Notes: generated by a model not told the origin, from the letters alone. A stretch of 64,000 nucleotides of DNA from JAICXG01 sp036825615 (GCA_036825615.1 DAISXY010000001.1:268782-332781); one strand, 5' to 3'; shown: positions 1 through 8,719, counted from the first letter of the stretch. Numbers and translations are program-made.

Positions 1-114
1 GAGAAAAAGCTGCGCGAGGCGGGGATCGAGATTCCCAACCCGCAACGCGATCTGCACATCCGCAGCGGCCTCCTCAAGATCGAGCGTTCGGGCGCGGCGG
101 ACCGCGGCCCATAG
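1..114 (+). CDS. MscS-type mechanosensitive channel, C-terminal fragment
   Basis: The window opens inside a reading frame that ends with TAG at 112-114. The visible 37 residues include GIEIPNPQRDLHIR, which closely matches the conserved end of the cytoplasmic domain of small-conductance mechanosensitive channels (GIEIPFPQRDLHIR in many family members). These are inner-membrane channels that open under membrane tension and release solutes after osmotic downshock. The membrane domain lies outside the window, so channel size and subfamily cannot be judged. A short basic tail follows the conserved motif. Confidence 0.75.
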   Translation, partial: EKKLREAGIEIPNPQRDLHIRSGLLKIERSGAADRGP

Positions 115-129
115 GGATTTCCCGCGAGA

Positions 130-1374
130 ATGCTTGAAAAAAAATCCTATCTTGCTACTGGATACTTCATTCTGAGCAGGTCTTCTAACCTCTCCAAGCG
201 GCGTGCGGAACGCCAGTCAGGCAACGCCGTCCCGTTCCCGGGTGGGCGCGCTCACATCGTCACTCTCGCCGAGCTGCACAATTCTCCGGCCTGGGAGCAG
301 GCGTTCCAGGACAAGCTAAAAGACCACCGCTTCTACCAGCTTCTCAGCACTACCCTGACAGCCGAGTTTGAGTATTTCTTCCTGATTTTGGAAGATGACG
401 AAGGTCAGGTGCGAGCGATCCAGCCACTCTTCTGTGTCCATCAAAATCTTACTGAAGGCGTGACCGGGCCGGTGCGGGAAACGATCGATCGGATCCGGCA
501 GAAATTCCCGCGCTTTCTCAAATTGAAGACGCTCATGGTCGGTTGCAGCGCGGGCCAAGGGCATCTTGGCGTCTGCCGCGCGGCCGATGCGGAGTGGACC
601 GCGCAAGCGCTCCATTACTGCCTGAAAACTGTCGCCCGCAAAATGGGGGCATCGCTGATTGTGCTGAAAGATTTTCCCGCCGCCTATCGGCATTCGCTCC
701 GGAGTTTTTCCTCCAACGGTTATGCGCGGATCGCGAGCATGCCGGCGACCCGGCTCGCGCTCGAACATGCCACCTTCGAGCAGTATCTGGCGTCGTTAGG
801 CAAGGCCACCCGCAAAGGCCTGCGCCGGAAGTTTCGCAAGGCGGCCGAGCGCGCTCCCATTACCCTCGAGGTCCTTTCCGACGCCACTCCGGTGGTGCAG
901 GAAATTTACCCGCTCTATCTCCAGGTCTACGCGCGTTCGAAGATGCACTTCGAAAAACTAACTCCGGAATTTTTCTGCCAGCTCGGGCGCGCTCTTCCCG
1001 ATCGCACGCGCTTTTTTGTCTGGCGACAGGAAGGCAGGGCGATTGCCTTCAGCCTTTGCCTGATTCACGACGGTGCGATTTACGATGAATATCTAGGGCT
1101 GGATTATTCCGTCGCCTACGATCTGCATCTTTACTTCTATACCCTCCGCGACATCCTCAGCTGGGCGATGACTCAGGGGTTGCGCGCCTATTGCAGCACG
1201 CCGCTGAATTACGACCCGAAGCTTCACCTCGGCTGCGAACTGGTGCCGCTCGATCTCTATGTCATGCACACCGCCGCCCTCATCAATCTGATCTTCCGCC
1301 GCGCACTTCGCTTTCTACAACCGACCCGGCACGACCCGGTGCTGAAGCAATTCGCGAACGCGCACGAACTCTAG
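130..1374 (+). CDS. FemAB/GNAT-fold acyltransferase-like protein (Acetyltransf_6 type)
   Basis: The 414-residue protein has no signal peptide. Residues about 215-360 contain a typical Acetyltransf_6/FemAB-like segment: a basic helix (KATRKGLRRKFRKA), then FFVWRQEGRAIAFSL and DEYLGLDYSVAYDLHLYF. The family transfers acyl or aminoacyl groups, often to cell-surface glycans or peptidoglycan precursors; the substrate here is not visible. It starts 15 bp after the MscS stop and ends 3 bp before a pair of small membrane proteins, so an operon with a surface-modification or export role is plausible. A TCGTTAGG motif at 793-800 encodes SLG. The family call is fair, the specific function unknown. Confidence 0.6.
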   Translation: MLEKKSYLATGYFILSRSSNLSKRRAERQSGNAVPFPGGRAHIVTLAELHNSPAWEQAFQDKLKDHRFYQLLSTTLTAEFEYFFLILEDDEGQVRAIQPLFCVHQNLTEGVTGPVRETIDRIRQKFPRFLKLKTLMVGCSAGQGHLGVCRAADAEWTAQALHYCLKTVARKMGASLIVLKDFPAAYRHSLRSFSSNGYARIASMPATRLALEHATFEQYLASLGKATRKGLRRKFRKAAERAPITLEVLSDATPVVQEIYPLYLQVYARSKMHFEKLTPEFFCQLGRALPDRTRFFVWRQEGRAIAFSLCLIHDGAIYDEYLGLDYSVAYDLHLYFYTLRDILSWAMTQGLRAYCSTPLNYDPKLHLGCELVPLDLYVMHTAALINLIFRRALRFLQPTRHDPVLKQFANAHEL

Positions 1375-1377
1375 CGC

Positions 1378-1776
1378 GTGGTTCGGCGCTGGTTCCTTAG
1401 TCCATGGGTGCAACTGGCGATCTGCGTCCTGCTCGCGACCGCCGCGGAAGTTTTTCTGAAACTGGGCGCACGAGAAACCGCCAAGGTCGCCAGCGCCTGG
1501 TCGTGGACCGGTCTGACCGGGCTACGCTCGCTCTGGGTCTGGTGGGGAATCATCGCCTCGGTCATCAGCCTTTTTAACTGGCTCGCCACGATCAAGAAAC
1601 TGCCCCTCACGATCGCCTTCCCCGTCGGGAACATCGTTCATATTCTCGTCCCATTGAGCTGCTGGGTTTTCCTGGGCGAGAAAATCGGCACGCTCCGCTG
1701 GGCTGGGATCGCGCTTGTCCTGCTCGGGTTGGCGGTCATTGCCAAACCGGCGGCACGCCTGGAGGAACGATTGTGA
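1378..1776 (+). CDS. SMR/EamA-type small membrane transporter, subunit 1
   Basis: The 132-residue protein starts at GTG 1378, three bases after the preceding stop, and has four predicted membrane segments. The fourth, with WAGIALVLLGLAVIA near residue 105, is typical of the small multidrug resistance/EamA superfamily. The gene overlaps the next one, a second four-helix protein of the same kind, through GTGA. Paired short proteins of this family often work as heterodimers (EbrAB-like drug exporters or ArnEF-like lipid-sugar flippases). Position after an acyltransferase favours a flippase role, but this is inference. Confidence 0.6.
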   Translation: MVRRWFLSPWVQLAICVLLATAAEVFLKLGARETAKVASAWSWTGLTGLRSLWVWWGIIASVISLFNWLATIKKLPLTIAFPVGNIVHILVPLSCWVFLGEKIGTLRWAGIALVLLGLAVIAKPAARLEERL

Positions 1777-2117
1777 CAATCTTTGCGGGCTTTCTCATTT
1801 TCATCAGCATCAGCTGCTTCGTCGCCGGCCAGATCCTGCTCAAGCACGCGATGGACATCATGGCGCGGGAAAGCTATTCGCGGATTCGTGCTACGCTGGT
1901 TTTCGCAGCCGCGATCGGCGCCTTTGCGGTCAACTTCTTCGTCAACATCGGTCTCCTCCAGCGTTTTGACCTAAGCTACTTTTTTCCCTTCCAAGGTCTG
2001 AGCGTGATCCTGATCGCGTTCGCCGGTGCCTGGTTCTTGAAGGAACGACTGAACCCGCGCCTAACGATCGGCTCGTTCCTGATCAGTCTCGGAGTGATTC
2101 TCGTTTCCCTGACTTAG
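1773..2117 (+). CDS. SMR/EamA-type small membrane transporter, subunit 2
   Basis: The 114-residue partner of the previous protein starts at GTG 1773 inside the GTGA overlap, so the two are likely translationally coupled. Four hydrophobic helices are visible, with GQILLKHAMD after helix 1 and a final helix GSFLISLGVILVSL, as in the SMR/ArnF type. The C-terminal 57 bp overlap the convergent arginase-like gene. A CCTAACGA motif at 2060-2067 lies in that overlap. The substrate cannot be inferred from sequence alone. Confidence 0.6.
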   Translation: MTIFAGFLIFISISCFVAGQILLKHAMDIMARESYSRIRATLVFAAAIGAFAVNFFVNIGLLQRFDLSYFFPFQGLSVILIAFAGAWFLKERLNPRLTIGSFLISLGVILVSLT

Positions 2118-2960
2118 GAGCGGGAGCAAACGATCGAGCGCGGCCTGATTACGCCGCTGAATCTCGGGTTTGTCCGGCAGGGTGAGTTTCGGGTGATCAA
2201 ACTCTGCCGCGAAACGCTGTTTCCAGCGCGCATAACGCGGCTGCGACCAGGCGCCGCAGATGTCGCCGGCGATTATTCGGGCCTTTTGGCCTAACGATAG
2301 CAGTGCCCATTCCAGATCCTCGAGGCTGAAGCGCCCGTTTTCCCAGTTCGTCGTTGCGTCCTCGCCGCGAAGGCAATCGAGATCGATCGTGACGTAAATC
2401 TCCTTCTCAGCTAGCCGCGCAACAAACTGCTCAAACTTTTCTCGCCAGTTGCTCCGGAGAATCGCCCCGCGCCGTTGTTGCTCGCGCGGGCTGCGCTCGT
2501 CCGCCCAGGGATGCACCTCGAGCCGGCCCTCGCGCTCCGCGCGATTATTCCCGGTGATGCGCGCCGGCCACCAGCATTCGAAATTTCCGCAACCCCACAC
2601 GCTCACCCGCGCAATCTGCGGCAACTCGAGGGCGCGATTCACCCACGCCCCGCAAGCCCAGCGCGGCGGCCGGATGTCCCAGTCGGGATGATTATCGAAA
2701 GAGACCACGGTCGTCGCGCGATCGAGCCGGCGCAGCCAGATCGCAGTGAGATGATGAAAATCTCCGGAGCCATAAACAAGAAAAGGCGCGGTTGGATTCC
2801 CCTGCTCTGCGGCGAAACGCTCGATCTCGCGCCCCGGCGCGCAGAAGCGCAACCCTGGTCCCCATTCGCGCACGTCGCGCGTCGGGATGGCGAGATCAGC
2901 CGTATCCCAGGCGTCGTCTAAATTGAAATGAAGAACACGATCATGCGGGATCGAGATCAT
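2061..2960 (-). CDS. Arginase/agmatinase-fold (ureohydrolase-like) protein
   Basis: The protein has about 299 residues. It carries FDNHPDWD near residue 90 and TIDLDCLRGEDATTNW near residue 193, matching the metal-binding DxHxD and DxDxxD elements of the ureohydrolase fold, although DxHxD appears as DNHPDWD. These enzymes hydrolyse guanidino compounds with a dinuclear Mn centre. The divergence from true arginases leaves the substrate open. ATG at 2960 is preferred over a TTG six bases upstream; no clear ribosome-binding site was seen. The 3' end overlaps the convergent SMR gene by 57 bp, and a CCTAACGA motif lies at 2290-2297. Confidence 0.6.
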   Translation of the reverse strand: MISIPHDRVLHFNLDDAWDTADLAIPTRDVREWGPGLRFCAPGREIERFAAEQGNPTAPFLVYGSGDFHHLTAIWLRRLDRATTVVSFDNHPDWDIRPPRWACGAWVNRALELPQIARVSVWGCGNFECWWPARITGNNRAEREGRLEVHPWADERSPREQQRRGAILRSNWREKFEQFVARLAEKEIYVTIDLDCLRGEDATTNWENGRFSLEDLEWALLSLGQKARIIAGDICGAWSQPRYARWKQRFAAEFDHPKLTLPDKPEIQRRNQAALDRLLPLLSQGNENHSETDQERADR

Positions 2961-3020
2961 GGCCAAAAATAACCGGCGGAGACGCGCGCCAACCGCGGTT
3001 GACTCGATGATCTAGTTGTC

Positions 3021-3494
3021 ATGGCTTCGAAGGCCAACAACCGCAATGGGAAAGCAAAGCAGAACGAGATGAGCTTTTTCTGCCGGGTGCAGGAGGGTTT
3101 CCGCATCGTCGCGCGGAGAGCTTCCGCGATTCTGGGCAGCGCCTGGGCCTTCATGGCAGCTCTGGCGATCATCGTTATCTGGGGCTTGAGCGGCCACATC
3201 TTTCATTACTCCGATACCTGGCAACTGATTATCAACACCGGCACGACGATCGTGACTTTCCTCATGGTCTTCCTGATTCAGAATACGCAGAACCGCGACT
3301 CGAAGACCACCCAACTCAAACTCGATGAACTCATCCGCAGCCTCGACAGCGCCCGCAATCGCCTGATGGATCTCGACACTCTCTCGGATGAAGATCTCGA
3401 CCGGATCAAGAAACAGTTCGAGCGGATTGGCCGGAGGGCCGAAGAAACGGTGGGCAAAGTCGGAGGCGCATCGCAAAAGTCCGTTTCCAGCTAG
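3021..3494 (+). CDS. Low-affinity iron permease family protein
   Basis: The 157-residue protein has two membrane helices at about residues 40-95 and the family signature DTWQLIINTGTTIVTF, then FLIQNTQNRDSK and LKLDELIRS. This matches the Iron_permease family (PF04120), named after yeast Fet4 but common in bacteria as short two-helix proteins of unproven transport function. The C-terminal half is a charged, probably coiled-coil tail. Its last four bases overlap the end of convergent nth. Start ATG 3021 is the only good candidate. Confidence 0.8.
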   Translation: MASKANNRNGKAKQNEMSFFCRVQEGFRIVARRASAILGSAWAFMAALAIIVIWGLSGHIFHYSDTWQLIINTGTTIVTFLMVFLIQNTQNRDSKTTQLKLDELIRSLDSARNRLMDLDTLSDEDLDRIKKQFERIGRRAEETVGKVGGASQKSVSS

Positions 3495-4150
3495 CTGCGA
3501 GCGGTCCCGGAGCGGATAAAGCGCGGACCGCTTGGACACAGGGCGAGCACTTCGCAGTTGCGGCAGTCGGGTTTGCGCGCGTAACAGCGCCGCCGCCCGT
3601 GCCAGATCAGCCAGTGACTCCAATTCGTCCAATCCGCGCGCGGAATCAGCTTCATCAGATCGCGCTCGATCTTTTCCGGGTCTTCGTTAGTCGTTAGGCC
3701 AAGACGCTGCGACAATCGCGCAACGTGGGTGTCGACGACAATGCCTTCGTTGACGTCAAAGGCGTTGCCGAGAACGACATTGGCCGTCTTGCGTCCGACA
3801 CCGGGGAGGGCAGTCAGCTCCGCCACGGTGCGCGGGACTTTGCCTCCGTGCTCGTTCTCGATCGCCGCCGCGGCGGCGCGGATGCTCTTCGTCTTGCTGC
3901 GAAAGAAACCGGTGGACTGAATTGCCTTCTCCAGCTCCGCTGGTTTGGCCGCGGCAAAATCGGCCGCGCTGCGGTAGCGTTTGAAGAGCGCGGGCGTGAC
4001 CATGTTGACCCGCTTGTCGGTGCATTGCGCGGAAAGGATCGTGGCGACGAGGAGCTGGAGCGGTGTCTTGAAATCCAGCTCGCAATGCGCGTTGGGATAA
4101 ATCTTCGGGAAAGCCTCGATCAACTGGCCGGCGCGTTCAGTTCTGGTCAT
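3491..4150 (-). CDS. nth: Endonuclease III (DNA glycosylase/AP lyase)
   Basis: The 219-residue protein removes oxidised pyrimidines and cleaves the abasic site in base excision repair. It has the helix-hairpin-helix LPGVGRKTANVV with the lysine nucleophile, VDTHVARLSQRLG with the catalytic aspartate, and a C-terminal 4Fe-4S ligand set (C-x6-C-x2-C-x5-C in CYARKPDCRNCEVLALC). ATG 4150 gives the usual MTRTERA start; longer versions add unrelated residues. Its start overlaps the end of the upstream PGPGW gene by 14 bp, suggesting co-transcription. A TCGTTAGG motif at 3691-3698 lies within it. Confidence 0.95.
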   Translation of the reverse strand: MTRTERAGQLIEAFPKIYPNAHCELDFKTPLQLLVATILSAQCTDKRVNMVTPALFKRYRSAADFAAAKPAELEKAIQSTGFFRSKTKSIRAAAAAIENEHGGKVPRTVAELTALPGVGRKTANVVLGNAFDVNEGIVVDTHVARLSQRLGLTTNEDPEKIERDLMKLIPRADWTNWSHWLIWHGRRRCYARKPDCRNCEVLALCPSGPRFIRSGTARS

Positions 4151-4436
4151 GACCGACAGGTCGCGGTTCGGCTTTTTGTTGATTCCGCCGCCCGGGCCAG
4201 CGCCGCACATCTTCCCAATAGCGGCGGCCGCGTTTGATCAAGCGTCGCGCCCAGGCGAATTCGGTCGCGAGAATCGCCAGACCAATCGGAATCACAAGCA
4301 TCGCTGGCCCCGGCAAAACCACGAGCGCGAGGCCGAACAGCACGATCGTGCTGCCGATCACTCCGACGATGAGCTTGCGCACTCGCGGCCGATTTTCCAA
4401 GCCGAGCCGCCGCACCCATCGCCAGTACCATTTCAC
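4137..4436 (-). CDS. PGPGW-family small transmembrane protein
   Basis: The 99-residue protein has a basic N-terminus, then two hydrophobic stretches separated by VVLPGPAMLVIPIGLAIL, matching the PGPGW-type putative transmembrane family (PF09656). Function is unknown. It sits between hflX and nth on the minus strand, 15 bp after hflX, and its stop lies inside the nth coding region. This places it in a hflX-PGPGW-nth transcription unit. Confidence 0.7.
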   Translation of the reverse strand: MKWYWRWVRRLGLENRPRVRKLIVGVIGSTIVLFGLALVVLPGPAMLVIPIGLAILATEFAWARRLIKRGRRYWEDVRRWPGRRNQQKAEPRPVGHDQN

Positions 4437-4451
4437 TGGAGCGCGAGCCGG

Positions 4452-5741
4452 TTAACGGATTTCAGTGGCTGAAGCTTGGAGATAAGGGGCGAGCTTTTGC
4501 TCCAGTTGCGGCGGAACGTGCGCGACCAGTTCGGCAAATTCACCTTCATAACGCAACTCAAGCACATGCCCGACACGATGCACCTCGGCGAGCAGGGCCG
4601 ATTCACTCTGCGGCACGCGATAATGGCAACGCAGCCGCCAGGAACTGAGCGCATTTTGCAGGGCGGGAATCAGCTCCTCCACTCCTTCGCCTGTGCGGGC
4701 GGAGATCGCGACACTGCCGGCAAATTTCTCGAGATAAAATTTCGCGATGTCGCGATCGCCGAGCGCGTCGAGCTTATTGAAAACGACCAGCGTCTGTTTG
4801 CCGTAGGCGCCGATTTCCTTGAGCACGGTCTCGACCGCTTCCATGTGCTCGTCGAGCCGGGGATGACTCAGGTCGACGACATGAATGAGCAGATCGGCCT
4901 CGACCACTTCCTCGAGTGTGGCTTTGAAGGACTCGATCAAGGTGTGCGGCAGTTTGCGCAGGAATCCAACCGTGTCGGTCAGGAGGATCCGCTGCTTGTT
5001 AGGCAAGACCAGGCTGCGCGTCGTCGGGTCGAGAGTGGCGAAGAGTTTGTCTGCGGCGAGAACGTCAGCGCCGGTGAGCAGATTGAGCAGAGTGGACTTG
5101 CCGGCGTTGGTGTAACCGACCACCGCCGCGACTGGCCACTGGTGGCGTTTCCGTCCCTGGCGTTGCACCGCGCGATGCTTGCGCACTTCCTCCAGGTCGC
5201 GCTCGAGCCGCGCGATCCGTTCCTGGACGCGGCGCCGATCGACTTCGAGCTGGGTTTCACCCGGGCCGCGCGTCCCGATCCCGCCGCTCTGCCGCGAGAG
5301 GTGGGTCCACATTCTCGTTAGGCGCGGGAGAAGATACTGCAGTTGCGCCAGCTCGATCTGCAACCGTCCTTCCCGGCTCCGCGCCCGCTGGGCAAAGATG
5401 TCGAGAATAAGCTGGGTGCGATCGAGCACTTTTCGCGAGAGCAGATTTTCGAGGTTGCGGCCCTGGGCGGGCGACAGCTCGTTGTCGAAAATAACCGACG
5501 TAACCCGCTGGTTCTGGAACGACTGTTTGATCTGCTCGGCTTTGCCTTTGCCGATGTAAAACGGCGCGGTCGGCCTTGGCAATTTCTGCGTGACCGTGTC
5601 GACCACTTCGGCACCCGCCGAGCTGGCGAGTTCGCGCAGCTCTGCAAGCGAATCCTGCAGGTCCCATTTCGAGACGCCCTCTTTTTCGAGGCCGATCAGG
5701 AGTGCGCGCTCCTGACGCTTTTGCGGTTGGGTTTCAATCAT
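4452..5741 (-). CDS. hflX: Ribosome-associated GTPase HflX
   Basis: The 429-residue protein has the HflX N-terminal domain (FYIGKGKAEQI and FDNELSPAQGRNLE), the glycine-rich linker GGIGTRGPGETQLEVDRRR, and a G domain starting near residue 205: G1 VVGYTNAGKSTLL, G3 DTVGF, G4 NKLD. HflX binds and splits stalled or stressed ribosomes. It overlaps miaA at its start, the miaA-hflX coupling known from many bacteria though usually with hfq between them; no hfq is present here. A TCGTTAGG motif lies at 5315-5322. Confidence 0.95.
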   Translation of the reverse strand: MIETQPQKRQERALLIGLEKEGVSKWDLQDSLAELRELASSAGAEVVDTVTQKLPRPTAPFYIGKGKAEQIKQSFQNQRVTSVIFDNELSPAQGRNLENLLSRKVLDRTQLILDIFAQRARSREGRLQIELAQLQYLLPRLTRMWTHLSRQSGGIGTRGPGETQLEVDRRRVQERIARLERDLEEVRKHRAVQRQGRKRHQWPVAAVVGYTNAGKSTLLNLLTGADVLAADKLFATLDPTTRSLVLPNKQRILLTDTVGFLRKLPHTLIESFKATLEEVVEADLLIHVVDLSHPRLDEHMEAVETVLKEIGAYGKQTLVVFNKLDALGDRDIAKFYLEKFAGSVAISARTGEGVEELIPALQNALSSWRLRCHYRVPQSESALLAEVHRVGHVLELRYEGEFAELVAHVPPQLEQKLAPYLQASATEIR

Positions 5742-6645
5742 TCAGGGGATGCAAAAGAGCAGCCTTTTGCGCGATCGAATCAACGACTCCGGAATAGTCC
5801 TTCAACAGAGATAGATTCAGTGGTTCAAAATTAGTTTGCCGGCGGAACCAGGTCAACTGTCTTTTGCCGTAACGCCGGCTCAATTGCTGAATCGCGGCGA
5901 GGCATTGCGCTTCGCTTATTTTTCCTTCCAGCAGCTCGCGAATTTGCTGAAAACCGAGCGTTTTTGCCGCGGTCACGCTCAGCTCGGAGGCGGCCGCGAC
6001 CTCTTGCACCACGCCATCGCGGAACATCTGCTCGACCCGGCAATTGATTCGCGCATAGAGGTCGTCACGATCGCGAAAAACAAGGATTCCCTGAGCTGCC
6101 TCAGGTTCGCGCTTCCACTCCGCGCGCTGCTCCGAAGCAGGCCGACTCGTTAGGGCAAAAATCTCCAAGGCGCGGACGATGCGCCGCTTGTTTTGGCGAT
6201 CGATCTTTTCCGCGCCGAGCGGATCGATCGCAAGCAGGCGCGAGTTCAGCTGATCGAGTGAGAGCGCATTCAGTTCCGCCCGCAAGGCGGGATTAACTGG
6301 CGGGACGGGCGCGAGTCCGTGAGTGAGGGCCTTGAGGTAAAGTCCGCTTCCACCAACAACCAGGGCGAGTTTGCCGCGCCCGTTGATTTCCTCGATCGCG
6401 TTCAGCGCCAATTCGCGAAATTTCGCGGCGCTCATCTCTGCGCTCAATGGAATGCCGGCAACCAGATGGTGTCGCACCCGGCGCAATAACTCCGGCTCCG
6501 GCTGCGCCGTGAGCAAGGGCAGCCCGCGATAAATTTGAAACGCATCGGCGCTGATAATCTCCGCGCCGCACCGCGCGGCGATCTCGACCGCGAGCGCGGA
6601 TTTGCCGGTCGCAGTCGGACCGACAAGGAAAAAGACGCGTTTCAT
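5734..6645 (-). CDS. miaA: tRNA dimethylallyltransferase
   Basis: The 303-residue enzyme adds a dimethylallyl group to A37 of tRNAs reading UNN codons. The P-loop GPTATGKSAL lies at residues 9-18, with ISADAFQIYRGL, a DAFQ variant of the usual DSxQ substrate motif, near residue 33. KRRIVRALEIF and RQLTWFRRQ are also typical. The 3' end overlaps the hflX start, so the two are probably co-translated. A TCGTTAGG motif at 6147-6154 lies within it. The upstream gap holds the terminator of the RRM gene. Confidence 0.95.
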   Translation of the reverse strand: MKRVFFLVGPTATGKSALAVEIAARCGAEIISADAFQIYRGLPLLTAQPEPELLRRVRHHLVAGIPLSAEMSAAKFRELALNAIEEINGRGKLALVVGGSGLYLKALTHGLAPVPPVNPALRAELNALSLDQLNSRLLAIDPLGAEKIDRQNKRRIVRALEIFALTSRPASEQRAEWKREPEAAQGILVFRDRDDLYARINCRVEQMFRDGVVQEVAAASELSVTAAKTLGFQQIRELLEGKISEAQCLAAIQQLSRRYGKRQLTWFRRQTNFEPLNLSLLKDYSGVVDSIAQKAALLHPLND

Positions 6646-6654
6646 TTTAGAAAA

Positions 6655-6704
6655 AAGAAAACCGGGAGACCGGCGACAATCGGCCGCCTGATCTCCCGGT
6701 TGGA
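6655..6704 (-). terminator. Rho-independent terminator of the RRM gene
   Basis: Arms AACCGGGAGA and TCTCCCGGTT pair over ten bases around a 20-odd base loop that has its own GGCCGATT-rich inner pairing. Read on the minus strand, the hairpin is followed by TTTTCTTTTTT. This lies just downstream of the RRM gene stop and ahead of miaA. Confidence 0.8.
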
Positions 6705-6718
6705 ATAATGAGCTATCG

Positions 6719-7243
6719 TTAACCGCGGATGTGAGTGTCGCTTTTCGCGCCGCTCACGACCAGCTTGCGTCCGAGGAATTCCTTGTCGTGCAATTCCTCG
6801 ACCGCGCGGCGCGCTTCCTCGACCGATTGCATCTGGACGAAGGCGAAACCCTTGGAGCGCTCGTTGTGTTTGTAGGTCACAACCTCCGCGTTCTGCACGT
6901 GACCGACGCCGTTGAAAAGCTCGAACAGGTCGCTCTCGGTCGCTTCGAAGGACAAGTTGCCGACGTAAAGCCGCGGCGTTGTCACTTCAATCGCTTCAGG
7001 TTTGCGCGCGGGACGCGCGGGCCGGGCCGCGCCGTTGCGACCCTTGGAAGAAGAACCGTTGCGGCTGAGCGCAACTGTCTTTGTCGAACTACCGGCGCCT
7101 CCGAAGAGGGCCGTGATTTTCTGCCAAAAGCTCTTTTTTGCGGGAGCTTTCGACGGTGCACGATCGGCGCGCCCGTCGAACCGCCGTCGGGATCCCCGGC
7201 GACGCTGACGCCGCGCGGTCCTCCCGGGGGATTGAGATTTCAT
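6719..7243 (-). CDS. RRM-type RNA-binding protein
   Basis: The protein has 174 residues. The N-terminal half is very basic and low in complexity (RRQRRRGSRRRF, APAKKSFWQK). A single RNA-recognition motif follows at about residues 92-170, with RNP2 LYVGNLSFEA and RNP1 KGFAFVQM. ATG 7243 is chosen because GGAG stands eight bases ahead of it; an ATG 12 bases upstream is also in frame. Bacterial single-RRM proteins bind RNA and are often cold-induced. The long gap upstream (to 7753) would allow a regulated 5' leader, but no known thermosensor was recognised. Confidence 0.85.
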   Translation of the reverse strand: MKSQSPGRTARRQRRRGSRRRFDGRADRAPSKAPAKKSFWQKITALFGGAGSSTKTVALSRNGSSSKGRNGAARPARPARKPEAIEVTTPRLYVGNLSFEATESDLFELFNGVGHVQNAEVVTYKHNERSKGFAFVQMQSVEEARRAVEELHDKEFLGRKLVVSGAKSDTHIRG

Positions 7244-7753
7244 AGTGATCTCCATTGTTAAACCAATTGTTTTTCGGGCGGAGCGCCCCGAAAGGATTCG
7301 GGACACGGTCCACGGCGCGCGGACCCCAAAGGGTCCAATGAAGCAGCTCGGGAGCAGTTTGCGCAGCCGGAGGGAACTCCGCCTCGTGTAGCCGGGAAAC
7401 GGGCAAACGCCTGTTCGTGAGCGATCTTCCCTGCGGCCGGGTGAGTTGAGTGAAGTAGGCCGCCATCATTTTTCCAAAATCTGGACGATCGCGGGAAGCA
7501 GACATCAAGCTGGCTCCCCGGCACCGGCGGACATTATTCACAAGGAGCGGCTTATTGCAAGGTTGAAATGCCAGCGGCTGAAGGCTGCGTGCGGCCAGTT
7601 GCGTCATCCCGAGCGAAGTCGAGGGATCCCGTGGAACCAGCGTGAATCTCGGAAGCTCAATGCCAAGAGAGAATATTCTTCGCGGGACGGGATGGTGTGA
7701 TTCCAGGTTGCTCCACGGGATCCTTCCCCGAAAGCTTTCGGGCTACGCTCCGC
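7244..7753. other. 510-bp gap: RRM leader plus REP-like repeats
   Basis: No convincing gene is seen. The stretch holds the upstream region of the RRM gene, with a GC hairpin around CGGGCGGAGCGCCCCG near 7277-7292, a short REP-like repeat at 7603-7632 and a longer REP-like repeat at 7718-7765. Open frames here lack family features and cross the repeats. Confidence 0.6.
7603..7632. repeat. REP-like repeat, short form
   Basis: The sequence reads GTCATCCCGAGCGAAGTCGA then GGGATCCCGTGG. The same unit in inverse orientation occurs at 20551-20580, and longer versions lie at 7718-7765 and 20431-20478. It is an intergenic palindromic repeat of the GTCATCCTGAGCGAAGCG type widespread in soil-bacterial genomes. 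Confidence 0.7.
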
Positions 7754-7765
7754 TCAGGATGACGA
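7718..7765. repeat. REP-like repeat with nested hairpin
   Basis: It contains GGATCCTT, then CCCCGAAAGCTTTCGGG, then CTACGCTCCGCTCAGGATGA. The outer parts are the usual GTCATCCTGAGCG...AAGGATCC repeat; the middle is a 16-17 base perfect hairpin that splits it. The copy at 20431-20478 has the same nested arrangement in the other orientation. Confidence 0.75.
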
Positions 7766-8719
7766 GGCCTTAGCTTTCCGCATCTGATGAAACCATTCCA
7801 CGAAACGCGGCAGGCCAATGCGCAAAGGCGTGGTCGGCTGATATCCGAGTAAGCGCCGCGCTTTCGAGATATCTGCGCAGGTCAGCGGCACATCTCCGGG
7901 TTGCTCGGGGAGCTGTTTGATCTTGGCTTTTCGCCCAATGGCCTCCTCGATTGACGTGATCAAGTCTTTCAGCTCGATGGTTTCGCTCTCGCCCAAATTG
8001 AAAACATCGAAAAGCGGCCCGTCGTAACTGAGCGACGCCATTACGCCCTGGATGATGTCATCGATGTAGGTGTAATCGCGGCGCGTCGTGCCGTCGCCGA
8101 ACTGCTCGATCGGCTCGCCCTCCCAGATGCGCCGGGTGAATTTGTGAATCGCCAGATCCGGCCGCTGGCGCGGCCCGTAAACGGTGAAAAAACGCAGCGC
8201 CACGATCCGCATTTTGTAGAGGTGGGAGTAGGTCGAGCAGAGAAATTCCGCCGCGATCTTGGTCGCGGCATAGGGGCTGACGGTCTGGGTCAGATGCAGA
8301 TCTTCCGAGAAAGGCACCGTTTTGGACAGCCCGTAAACCGATGAGCTCGATGCGAAAATAAAGCGCTCGATCCCGACCCGCCGCGCCGCCTCCAGCAGGT
8401 GCAGAGTGCCGCTCACGTTCGTGTCGTAATAGAGCTGCGCATGGCCAATCGAAGGGCGGACCCCGGCGCGCGCCGCGAGGTGCACGATCGTGTCGAATTT
8501 CTCCGCGTGAAAAACCTCGTTCACCGCGCGCGCGTCGCGCAAGTCCGCCTCGTGCAACGTGATCCGGTCGGCGACGGCGGCGATGTTCTCGCGCTTGATC
8601 TGCGGATCGTAAAAGTCGTTGAAATCGTCGAGGACAGAAACGCTCTCGCCGCCCTCGAGGAGTTTCTCGACAAGGTGCGACCCGATGAAGCCGGCGCCGC
8701 CCGTGACGAGAATTTTCAT
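7754..8719 (-). CDS. NAD-dependent nucleotide-sugar epimerase (UDP-glucuronate 4-epimerase-like)
   Basis: The 321-residue short-chain dehydrogenase-type enzyme has the NAD-binding TGGAGFIGSHL at residues 6-16, the catalytic SSSSVYG and SPYAATK (Tyr and Lys), and the FFTVYGPRQRPDLAIHKF segment common in UDP-glucuronate 4-epimerases. It would interconvert nucleotide sugars for surface polysaccharide. UDP-glucose 4-epimerase activity cannot be excluded. It stands alone between a repeat region and the alkA-like gene. Start ATG 8719 gives the canonical MKILVTGGAG. Confidence 0.85.
   Translation of the reverse strand: MKILVTGGAGFIGSHLVEKLLEGGESVSVLDDFNDFYDPQIKRENIAAVADRITLHEADLRDARAVNEVFHAEKFDTIVHLAARAGVRPSIGHAQLYYDTNVSGTLHLLEAARRVGIERFIFASSSSVYGLSKTVPFSEDLHLTQTVSPYAATKIAAEFLCSTYSHLYKMRIVALRFFTVYGPRQRPDLAIHKFTRRIWEGEPIEQFGDGTTRRDYTYIDDIIQGVMASLSYDGPLFDVFNLGESETIELKDLITSIEEAIGRKAKIKQLPEQPGDVPLTCADISKARRLLGYQPTTPLRIGLPRFVEWFHQMRKAKASSS

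Noticed and set aside
7089..7607. Long minus-strand frame upstream of the RRM gene
   Set aside because: It overlaps the basic N-terminal part of the RRM gene in another frame and crosses a repeat; no protein family features.
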